From Locusta migratoria (lineage: Eukaryota; Arthropoda; Insecta; Orthoptera; Acrididae): a DNA stretch of 64,000 nt. The stretch is taken from contig CM048744.1 in NCBI GenBank assembly GCA_026315105.1, forward strand, positions 905,429,094-905,493,093, given 5' to 3'. Below the pieces are notes generated by a model. The model had not been told where the DNA came from. It made no database searches and worked only from the letters and a program-made list of their open reading frames with translations. Shown in pieces: positions 55,597 to 64,000 of this stretch. Position 1 is the first letter of the stretch, and every line of letters begins with the position of its first letter. A program made the position numbers and the translations under genes.

Positions 55597-55607
55597 AATA
55601 TGTATAT

Positions 55608-55960
55608 ACATGACTCTGACAGGTGACACGTACATACACATCCGGCTGAACTCTTTCGTCCATTCATGTCCATTGTGCAATTATAGCTGGACAATGTGAC
55701 AATCCACATGTCCAGATTGCTTCACAGTGGCTCCGGAACACTCTTCTGGGTTTAAACACCTCTGCTGGCCATGAGACTCCACAGACAAGAATATTATTGA
55801 GGATACCTGGGATTCCTTGCAATGTAGTGTTCAGAAGAGTTCTCTACCCCCTTGTACTATTACGGATTTAAGAACAGCCCTACAGGATGCATGGTATCAA
55901 TTTCCTCCAGCACCACTTCAGACATCAGTCGAGTTCATGACACTTTGTGTTGTGATACTT
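55608..55960 (+). pseudogene. Tc1-type transposase, C-terminal part, right of the RTE insertion
   Basis: Continues the Tc1 frame after the duplication: LTGDTYIHIRLNSFVHSCPL, then after frame breaks DNIIEDTWDSLQ-like sequence with the third acidic-residue region (DKNIIEDTWDSLQCSVQKSS) and TDLRTALQDAWYQFPPAPLQ. The N-terminal DNA-binding part is not seen, and the element's inverted repeats were not found. Confidence 0.75.
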
Positions 55961-55964
55961 CTGC

Positions 55965-56370
55965 TTTGGCTCTTCGGTATGTTGATGATTTGTCGTTGTG
56001 TATTCACGAATGTTCAAAACTAGTACTTTTCACTAACAATAGAAGGATTGTAATCACACCTGACAAACAAAAATACTGATATAATTGAAAATTATATCTT
56101 TCAGAAAATTATTCCATGGTTCTCTTGAAATGGAGTCTCATTATTTTGATAAAAACAGTATATACAATTCTGTACATCAAATGGTTTGACACCATTGATA
56201 AATGTAGACTTTGGACAAAAACATATTAATAATCTCCTGAAATGTTTTACTTCAGTTACTTATGCTGTTAGGGCTATTCTAAATTTTGGTGACATACATC
56301 TAATATAATTAGCTTACTATGTCTATTTTAATGCAGTTCTTTCAATAGCATCATAGTTTAGGGTAATTAA
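55965..56370 (+). mobile_element. L2-like LINE relic, end of RT
   Basis: Readings DDLSLCIHECSKLVLFTNNR, RIVITPDKQKY, then after frame changes INVDFGQKHINNLLKCFTSV and TYAVRAILNFGDIHLI. These follow the order of the RT end in L2-type elements. Shares the word IVITPDKQ with the relic at 40868-41340. Stops are frequent. Confidence 0.6.
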
Positions 56371-56388
56371 TTACTGAGAAAAAGAGTA

Positions 56389-57262
56389 TTTCCTTCTCTT
56401 CCCTTTCATACTACCGAGTTCCAGTCCCCCATCACAATCACGTTTTCGTCTCCCTTAACTTTATGAATGATTTCTTTTATCTCCTCATACATTTCTTCGA
56501 TATCCTCATCATCGGCCATGCTAGTTGGCATATAAACTTGCACCACTGTTGTTGGCGTTGGCTTCGTGTCTATCTTTGCTACGATAATGCGTTCACTATG
56601 CTGTTCATAATAACTTACCCACATTACTATTTTCTTACTCATTATGAGACCTACTCCTGCGATACCACCAACTGATTTTTTATTGATAACCCTGTACTCA
56701 CCTGACCACAAATCCTGTTCATCCTGCCACTGAAATTCACTAATCCCTACCATATCTAACTTTATTACATCCATTTCCTTTTCAAGTTTTCTAACTTGCC
56801 TAAGCGATTAAGGGTTAGAACATGCCACGCTCCAACCCGTAGAAAGCATGTTTTGTTTTTCTTGATGACGACATCCTACTGAGTAGTACCCGCCCGCAAA
56901 TGGGGGACTATTTTACCTCCAGAGTATTTTACCCAAGAAGACACCATCATTATATGTTCATACAGTAGAGCTGCATGTCCTGGGGAAAAGTAATGGCTGT
57001 AGTTTCCCCTTGCTTTCAGCTGTTCGCAGTAACCGCAAGGCAAAGCCACGTTAGCTGTTGTTACAAGGCCAGCTCAGTCAATCATCCAGACTGTTGCCGC
57101 TGTAACTACTGAAAAGGCTGCTGCCCCTCTTCAGGAACCACACGTTTGTCTGGCCTCTCCACAGTTACCCCTCCGCTGTGGTTGTACCCGCGGTCGGCTA
57201 TCTGTATCGTTGAGGCACGCAAGCCACCCCACCTCGGCAATGTCTGTGGTTCATGAGGGTGG
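56389..57262 (-). mobile_element. RTE-like LINE fragment, 5' region only
   Basis: Reverse orientation. The 5' leader (57262-56810) shares GAACCACAGACATTGCCGAG with the other copies, then endonuclease frames MDVIKLDMVGISEFQWQDEQ, GIAGVGLIMSKKIVMWVSYY and TKPTPTTVVQVYMPTSMADD. It stops near 56389 in GDWNSVV. The RT and 3' end are missing, which is unusual for a LINE copy. Confidence 0.75.
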
Positions 57263-57269
57263 GAGTGAC

Positions 57270-58785
57270 TATGAAAGCATATAATTATGCACAACAAATC
57301 GCCTGTCAAATGTGTAAAAGAAATTTTTTTTTAATCCAAATGGGCTTTGAACTGGGGTCGGCTACGTGACAGTCGAGCACCTCGGTAGTTACACCAAGTT
57401 GACTGTCGTACCGCTGATCGCTCAATGTAGGTATAGCTGTTACGCACTGGACTTTGATATCGATTTTCGTGGAAACAAAGGAACATTGGAACGAATCTTT
57501 TTAGCTTGGTGGTTTGACACCCTCTTCATTGGCAACCAAATCATCTAGCCGTTACCCATAAGCTTGTATTTTGATATCGTAACAATAATTTTAAGGTTAT
57601 GTTACGTATCTGCAATATATCAAACTCATCGCTACTGACATGGATAGGGCGATAAAAGTTTCCAGTAAAGGTGTTTTTCACACAAGTTTCTCATACAAGT
57701 AGTGCTTCTGTTATTTTGTTCGATAAATCGGTCTTTATCACGTAATATATTGCGGTATTTTAGCGTTTTGTAATCATGCCATTTCGTATTTTCACTTAAC
57801 CGGTCGTTAGCCGTGTAATGAGCAGAATTCTACTCGTTAACTTAACGGCCAGTTTGGGTTCATTTAACGCCAAGGTTAACTTATAACGAAACATTGACAA
57901 AGGCAATTCTCCTCTAACGACAAGTGGAAATGTTAACTGGAGCTTAACGAGACATTGTCAAACTGATCCTAAATCTAGCCAGAAAGGAGTGAAGTTTTCT
58001 GCCACAAGTCTTTGGTAGATTACCAAATATCATAAAAAACTGTCCATTTAACAAAAATTAAAATACTTTTACAAAAATACTGACTCATTCCACATCATTA
58101 TAAAAAGTTGAGTTCCGATCTGTGAAACAAAAATTAATGTAATTTAATACTTCTATAAAATGTAATAATAAATTTAAAAATTAACTCAAGTGGCTTATTT
58201 ACTTTTCCTTCTTTAATAATAATTTTATTATTATCTTTCTGTAGTTTTGAAATTATCATTACTGAAGAATTAACATTCTTTTTCAATAATTAGATGTAGT
58301 TGTGGTCACCAGATGAACTCTTTCACTTGGACGTGATTTCTTTTTATTTTAATATTCTATTTTTTAATCCTGAAATGGTCCTTGTATTTTTTATTTACTT
58401 TTATCCTTTTTTTAATCTTCCAGTTTCTCTAACTTCAACTCGCACTATCACAAAATATAAAGAATGTGAACTTTCTTCCAGCATTGTGATATTTTTTCTA
58501 GCCATTTCTTTTTCATACGTTGGTGCCATGTTAGGCACAAGTTAAGATGTAAATGGCGTGGCAGTTGATGTAATATATGCTCTGCAAGGCATCGAGTTAA
58601 GAGTTCTATGTATACAAAAATGCAAGACATCCAGTTTCACATTAAAAGTATAATACTTTTGCATATTTTTGTATAAATCTATAAATGTTCCCTTTCTGAA
58701 GATTGTCATTTGGTAACCCTAGATGTAACTAATATAATAATGAATTAATGTTGACAGAGCAGTAAAGTATATGATTTATTTGCAG
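57270..58785. other. AT-rich intronic DNA before receptor exon 5
   Basis: No coding frame I can support. The frame at 58300-58545 is hydrophobic only because of TTT/ATT-rich composition. A patch at 57835-57960 is rich in TTAACG words and partly self-similar. The stretch ends in TTTGCAG at 58779-58785, the acceptor of the TM7 exon. Confidence 0.4.
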
Positions 58786-58903
58786 GGTTTCATTGTTGCT
58801 CTGCTTTATTGTTTCTTGAATTCAGAGGTCAGAACAGAGCTAAACAAGACACATTTCCAGTGGACCCATAGAAGGAGAAGAAGGAACACGGATGCAAGTG
58901 ATG
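58786..58903 (+). CDS. Class B GPCR exon with TM7, helix 8 and start of the tail
   Basis: 118 bp from a TTGCAG acceptor to a GTATGA donor at 58904. Phase 0 in, phase 1 out. Encodes GFIVALLYCFLNSEVRTELN, joining the preceding SFQ to complete the TM7 signature with the conserved Q-G, Y-C-F and N-x-E-V. Helix 8 follows as KTHFQWTHRRRRRNTDASD, with an Arg-rich start to the cytoplasmic tail. The tail exon or exons lie further on; none was recognised up to 64000. Confidence 0.92.
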
Positions 58904-59272
58904 GTATGATTTATAGACTGCAATATCATTGCTGTTGATTTTTTGTTATGGCTGATCTGCTGCTCGTGTATTTCCCATGTAATGTCTCACTTGTATGTCA
59001 GTGACAACAATATAGGAGTAAAATTTGCACAACATGTGAACGAGTTCATATGTTCATGATGTACATCTACATCTACAACCATACTTCGCAAGCCACCTGA
59101 CGGTGTGTGGCGGAGGATACCTTAAGTACCACTATCAATTTTTCCTCCTATTCCATTCACGTATTATTCGCGGAAAGAAGGATTGTCGGTATGCTCTGTG
59201 TGGGCTCTAATCTCTCTTATTTTATCCTCATAATCTCTTCGAGAGATATACGTAGGAGGGAGCAATATACTG

Positions 59273-61820
59273 CTAGACTCCTCGGTAAAGGTATGTTCTC
59301 GAAACTTCGACAAACCCGTAGCGAGTGACAGAGCGTCTCTCCTGCATAGTCTTCCACTGGAGTATAGCGATCATCTCCGTAACGCTTTCACGATTACCAA
59401 ATGATCCTGTAACGAAACGCGCTGCTCTCCGTTGGATCTTCTCCACTTCCTCTATCAATCCCACCTGGTACGGATCCCACACCGGTGAGCAGTATTCAAG
59501 CTGCGGGCGAACAAGTGTACTGTAACCTACTTCCTTTGTTTTCGGACTGCATTTCCTTAGTATTCTTCCAATGAATCTAAGTCTGGCATCTGCTTTACCA
59601 ACGATTGATTTTATATGGTCGTTCCATTTTAAATCCCTCCTAATGACTACTCCCAGATACTTTATGGAATCAACTTCTTCTAGTTGCTGACCTGCTGTAT
59701 TGTTGCTAACTGATGAAGGATCTTTCTTTCTGTGTGTTCGTAGCACATTACACTTGTCTACATTGAGATTTAATTGCCATTCCCTGCAACATGCGTCAAT
59801 TCGATGCAACCCTCCTTCATCTCAATACAATTTTCCATTGTTACAACCTCTCTATATACTACAGCATCATCCGCAAAAAGCCTCAGTGAACTTCCGATGT
59901 TATCCGCAAGGTCATTTATATATATCGTGAACAGCAACGGACCCACGACACTCCCCTGTGGCACACCTGACGTAACTCGTACTTCGGAAGACGTCTCTCC
60001 ATTGAGAATGACCTGCTGCTTTCTGTTATCCAGTAATTCCAAAATCCAATCACTCAATTGGTCTGATAGACCATATGCTCTTACTTTGTTCATTAGACGT
60101 TAGTGAGGAACTGTATCAAACGCCTTGCGGACGTCTAGAAACACAGCATCTACCTGAGAACCCGTGTCTATGGCCCTCTGAGTCTCGTGGACGAATAGCG
60201 CGAGCTGGGTTTCACACGAACGCCTTTTTCGAAACCCATGCTGATTCCTACAGAGCAGATTCCTAGTCTCGAGAAATGTCATTATATTCGAACATAATAC
60301 ATGTTCCAAAATTCTACAACTGGCCGACGTTAGACATATAGGCCTATAGTTCTGCACATCTGTTCGAGGACCCTTCTTGAAAACGGGGATGACCTGAGCC
60401 ATTTTCCAATCTTACGGAACGCTATGCTGTTCTAGAGACCTACGATACACCACTGCGAGAAGGGGGGCCAGTTCCTTCGCGTACTCTGTGTTAAAATGAA
60501 CTGGTATCCCATCAAGTCCTGCGGCCTTTCCTCTTTTGAGCGATTTTAATTGTTTGTCTATCCCTCTGTCAATTATTTCGATATCTGTCATTTTGTAATT
60601 TGTGGGGCAATCTAGGGGAGGAACTACAGTGCAATCTTCCTCTGTGAAACAGCTTTGGAAAAATACATTTAGTAATGTCGCCTTTAGAGTGTCATCCTCT
60701 GTTTCAGTGCCATTTACGTCACAGAGTGTCAGGACACTTTGTTTTAATCCACCTACCTCTTTGACATAAGACCAAAATTATTTTCAGCCAAGTCAGTATA
60801 AAGAACTCTACTTTCGAATTCGTTGAACGCCTTTCGCATAGCTCGCCTCACGCTACATTTCGCTTCGTGTAATTTTTGTTTGTCTACAAGGCTTTGGTTA
60901 CGTTTATGTCTGCAGTGAAGTTCCCTTTGCTCCCGTAGCAGCTTTCTAATTCGGTTGTTGTACCACGGTGGCTCCTTTCCATCTCTTACGACCTTGCTAG
61001 GTACATATTCATCTAATACATATTGTACGATGGCTTTGAACTTAGACCACTGTTCCTCAACACCATCTGTACATAAGATAGAACTTCTGTGCTGAGCCGT
61101 CAAGTACTCTGAAATCCCCTTTTTGTCACTTTTTCCGAACAGAAAAAATCTTCCTACATTTTTTAATATTTCTTTTTACGGCTGAAATTACCGATGCTGT
61201 AACTGCTTTATGATCGCTGATTCCCTGTTCTGCATTAACTGTTCCGAATAGTTCGGGTCTGTTTGTCACCAGAAGGTCTAATACGTTGTCACCACGAGTT
61301 GGTTCTCTGTTTAACAGCTCAAGGTAGTTTTCAGATAATGCACTCAAAACAATTTCACTGGATTCTTTGTCGCTGCCACCTGTAATAAACGTTTGAGTCT
61401 CCCAATATATATCGGGTAAATTAAAATCTCCGTCAAAAATTATAGCACGATCGGGAAATCTACTCGACATATCTTCCAAATTATCCTTCAGGTGTTCTGC
61501 CACAACAGCTGCTGAGCCAGGAGGCCTATAGAAGCATTCGATTACCATGTTCGAGCCTGCTTTAAATTAGTTCACACTTCGGATCTCAGCCTCTCTCAGC
61601 GGTAAACATTCCAGCCTGAGTTTAGAATCTCATTACTGTTTACATCTGGTTTCAGCCAACTTTCCGTCCCTAGTACTATGTGGGCGTTGTGATCGTTTAT
61701 TATTGAGAGCAATTCTGGGACCTTTCTATAAACGCTCCTGCAGTGAACTACTACTACATTGATCATTTCCTTCCCTGTTGTGTTCTGCCTACAGCTACCT
61801 TGTCGCGGCTCAGGAGGCAA
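59273..61820 (-). pseudogene. CR1 ORF2: endonuclease and reverse transcriptase
   Basis: The endonuclease reads VVVVHCRSVYRKVPELLSII, LGTESWLKPDV (active Glu), FDGDFNLPDIYW (the D-F-N catalytic motif kept) and QGISDHKAV (Asp/His pair). The RT has AVFLDVRKAFDTVPH (first Asp), SGVPQGSVVGPLLFTIYIND and LRLFADDAVVYREV (catalytic Asp pair intact), then LNVDKCNVLRTHRKKDPSSV and RPQLEYCSPVWDP. Stops lie near 61590, 60405 and 60100, so it is not translatable, but the catalytic residues survive. This is the least damaged RT in the window. Confidence 0.85.
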
Positions 61821-61912
61821 CTTGTCGGGTCTAGGGAGGGAATTCTCTAACCTAAAAAACCCTCATGTGCACTCCAAACGTACTCCGCTACCCTTGTAGC
61901 CGCTTCCTGCGT

Positions 61913-62740
61913 TTAGTGCACGCCTGACCTATTCAGGGAAACCCTACATTTCTCCACTCGACAGCGGAGGTCGAGAAATTTGCAGCCCAGATCTTCGCAG
62001 AATCGTCTGAGCCTCTGGTTTAAGCCTTCCACTCGGCTTAAAACCAGAGGACCGCGATCGGTTCTGGGAACGACACTACAAATAGTTAGCTGAGATTCCA
62101 CCCCGCGAGCGAGGCTTTCTGCCTTCACCAACTCCGCCAACCGCCTGTATGAACTGAGGATGACCTCTGAACCCAGCCGACAGGAGTCATTGGTGCTGAC
62201 ATGAGCAACAATTTGCAGTCGGGTGCACCCAGTGCTCTCTATCGTCGCAAGAAGGGCCTTCTCCACAAGTCGGATGAGACCCCCGGCAAGCAAACAGAGT
62301 GCACACTGGCCTTCTTCCCCGACCTTTCCGCTATCTCCCTAAGGGCCTCCATCACCCGCCTAACATTGGAGCTCCGTTCACTAATAAAACCCTCCCCCCG
62401 TGTGCCTGCTCGGACCTTGCTGAAGGAGCGGTCACATGATCACTCACATGCAGAGCGGGCGATGCCGCACGGCCAGCCCTTTGGGCCTCTGCCTCGAGCG
62501 ACGCGAACGCCGTTGAACCCGCCATTCCCGTGGGGGAGAGGGTGTCCTAACCGGGTCCGGTACACGCAAAGATGTCTCAACAGCAGGGACCGTGGGTGAA
62601 GCATGTGACACCTGAGGTGTCGCATGCGACGCAACGACGCTACAGTCCGAGGCAGCAGCCTGAAGGCGGCTGATCGCGGCCATCAGCACGCTCAGCTGTT
62701 CGCGAACGGCGGGCAGCCCCTCCTGCGTCCGTACTCAGCA
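61913..62740 (-). pseudogene. CR1 ORF1 with SGNH-esterase-like domain
   Basis: The readable part (62293-61913) has LQIVAHVSTNDSCRLGSEVI, where S-T-N-D sits at the place of the G-x-N-D block of SGNH hydrolases, then YRRLAELVKAESLARGVESQ, TICSVVPRTDRGPLVLSRVE and FCEDLGCKFLDLRCRVE. An esterase in ORF1 is known for CR1-type LINEs. Upstream (62740-62300) is a GC-rich, partly coiled stretch with LSVLMAAISRLQAAASDCS and frame breaks. Catalytic Ser and His could not be placed with confidence. Confidence 0.65.
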
Positions 62741-62760
62741 GTCACACATCCTATCCATCC

Positions 62761-63123
62761 TAACAAATCAACAATTTATTGTAGGGATTAAGTAATCGAC
62801 TTTCAACAAGACTGCTATTTCACTACAGGTGACTGATAGCTGACTAACCAGTAGTTACTAGAAACTTCTTGTTGGAAACAATGGAAATTAGCAAAAACCG
62901 TCTCTGGACTGAAATCAAAATATACGCGGAAAGCACTGCTCTAACGTAAAAGATCTTCACGAAATATAGAAGCTCCCTAAGCCAAAGAAAAACTGCAGGC
63001 GACTGACTAACAGGCACAAACAACGGTATTTATCAAAATACGAGAGAATGTACTTTCAAAACAGAAGCACTAAACGAAAATTAAGAAATTAACTGTCAAC
63101 AAAATTTCACGAAAATTAAATTA
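62761..63123. other. Intronic DNA between LINE copies
   Basis: AT-rich. No feature recognised; some of it may be CR1 5' leader. Confidence 0.35.
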
Positions 63124-63675
63124 TGACACTTAGCGCTCTGAGGATATAAAATTCAGTGTGGCAATGGGAAGAAAAGCGCTTTTGAGGAAGCGATATTTGC
63201 TAACATCGAATATTAATTTATGTGTAAGAAAGTCCTTTCTGAAGGCATTTGGGTGGAGTGTTGCCTTGTATGGGAGTGACACTCGACGATGAACAGTGGA
63301 GACAGGAAGAGGATAGAGGCCTTTGAAATGTGGTGCTATAGAAGAATGCAGAAGATTAGGTGCGTTGATCACGTAACTAATGAGGAGGTATTGAACAGAA
63401 TTGGAGAGAATCGGAATCTCTGTAATACTTTGATTAAAAGAGGGGATCGATTGGTAGGACACATCCTTAGACGTGAAGGACTCGTGAATTTAGCATTAGT
63501 GGGAAGTGTTTGGGGTAAAAAACGCAGAGGGAGATCAAGAGATGAATACAGTTAGCAGATTCAGACGGATGTTTGTTGCCATTCTTATGAGGAGAGGAAG
63601 AGGCTTGCTCAGGATAGGGTAGGATGGAAAGCTGCATCAAACCAGTATCTGGACTGAAGCCCGCAACAACAACAT
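63124..63675 (+). mobile_element. RTE-like LINE 3' fragment
   Basis: Starts near GAGGATATAAAATTC and reads YLLTSNINL-like, RIEAFEMWCYRRMQKIRCVD, NEEVLNRIGENRNLCNTLIK and RGDRLVGHILRREGLVNLAL. It ends GCTGCATCAAACCAGTATCT with an AAC tail. A stop near 63555 breaks the end domain. Confidence 0.8.
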
Positions 63676-63718
63676 GTATGAGTTCATGACTCAAGTCTTA
63701 TGTTGCTTTACACTAATA

Positions 63719-64000
63719 CTGTTGTTGTTATTATGGCAACCCACATCTATTGGAATCTGCTTACTATACGCATATCTTGGTCTCCCTCTGAGATTTTTAC
63801 CCCACACACTTCCCTCCAATGCTAAATTGACGATTCCCCGATGTCTAAGAATGTGTCCTACCAAGCGATCCCTTCTTTTAGTCAGGGTATGTCAAAAATT
63901 ACTTTTCTCACCAATTCTGTTCAGTACCTCTTCATTAGTTATGCTATCTACCCACTTAATCTTCAGCATTCTTCTGTAGCACCACATTTCAAAAGCCTCT
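63719..64000 (-). mobile_element. RTE-like LINE 3' fragment running off the window
   Basis: Minus orientation, with its 3' side at 63719. Contains the end-domain readings of the family in reverse (CCAAGCGATCCCTTCTTTTA on the plus strand). It faces the previous fragment tail to tail, like the pair at 25752-30491. Confidence 0.75.

Larger units (their letters stand above)
59055..62760 (-). mobile_element. CR1-clade LINE, nearly full length
   Basis: From the high-coordinate end: a GC-rich ORF1 with an esterase-like domain (62740-61913), then ORF2 with endonuclease (61820-61126), linker (61103-60753), RT (60402-59770) and C-terminal domain (59809-59273), and a 3' end with TGGCTTGCGAAGTATGGTTG and GATGTA repeats at 59060-59080. 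This is the CR1 arrangement. The 40-kb fragment (39838-40860) is the same family. Several single-base stops break ORF2. The transposon lies in the intron after receptor exon 5. Confidence 0.85.

Noticed and set aside
58300..58545. Hydrophobic frame that might look like a membrane protein
   Set aside because: The hydrophobicity follows from T-rich codons. There is no family motif and it is unconnected to the receptor frame.
58904..64000. Receptor C-terminal tail exon
   Set aside because: Tails of this family are poorly conserved, and the region is mostly LINE sequence. No candidate with a good acceptor and fitting phase stood out.

Overview
The window looks like eukaryotic, insect-type DNA from a very large genome. 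It is AT-rich and dense with retrotransposons and tRNA-derived SINEs. The only host gene I can support is a chain of five short exons on the + strand. The repeat families (tRNA-derived SINEs, long RTE-like LINEs with AAC tails, Penelope-like elements, CR1/L2 LINEs) and the huge introns fit an orthopteran such as a grasshopper or locust. That taxonomic call is inference.

Host gene: exons at 1365-1527, 22674-22804, 50809-50894, 51010-51160 and 58786-58903 have GT-AG borders and compatible phases. They join into about 216 residues covering TM3 to just past TM7 of a class B (secretin-family) G-protein-coupled receptor. The closest fit is the parathyroid-hormone-receptor-like group. The exons for the hormone-binding domain, TM1 and TM2 must lie upstream of the window, and the cytoplasmic tail lies beyond the last exon. 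The introns are about 21.1 kb, 28.0 kb, 115 bp and 7.6 kb, and nearly everything else in the window sits inside them or in the intron after the last exon.

Layout of the first long intron (1528-22673): an L2-like LINE 3' end (1978-2490); an L1/Tx1-like LINE lacking its 3' half (4241-7322, minus); a whole but decayed Ty3/Gypsy element (about 7400-13795, minus) holding a SINE that itself holds an LTR-like unit; a Penelope-like fragment (13840-15180); SINEs; an unclassified transposase-like relic (16102-17739, minus); an L2-like RT relic (17770-18930); an inverted repeat and a tandem duplication (18985-20440); and an RNase H-bearing LINE 3' end (20935-21450).

Layout of the second long intron (22805-50808): AT microsatellite; a Tc1/mariner-superfamily element with long terminal inverted repeats (23716-25750); two RTE-like copies tail to tail (25752-30491); a Penelope-like element (30492-31770); sparse DNA with a THAP-like exon relic (35040); SINEs and tRNA-like repeats (36050-38490); a Gypsy integrase fragment (38495-39290); CR1 and L2 fragments (39838-41340); and a piggyBac element (about 43050-48109) split by a nearly full RTE copy and abutting another at a TTAA.

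Layout of the rest: a SINE (51403); a Tc1 transposase relic split by an RTE copy with an 11-bp target duplication (52300-55960); more LINE fragments; a CR1 element with an SGNH-esterase-like ORF1 (59055-62760, minus); and two RTE 3' fragments running to the window end. None of the transposon genes is intact. Each carries stops, frameshifts or lost catalytic residues. I found no clear novel system. The most useful results are the receptor exons, an LTR-like unit seen twice with exact ends and 5-bp duplications, and a tRNA-like sequence inside both LTRs of the Gypsy element.
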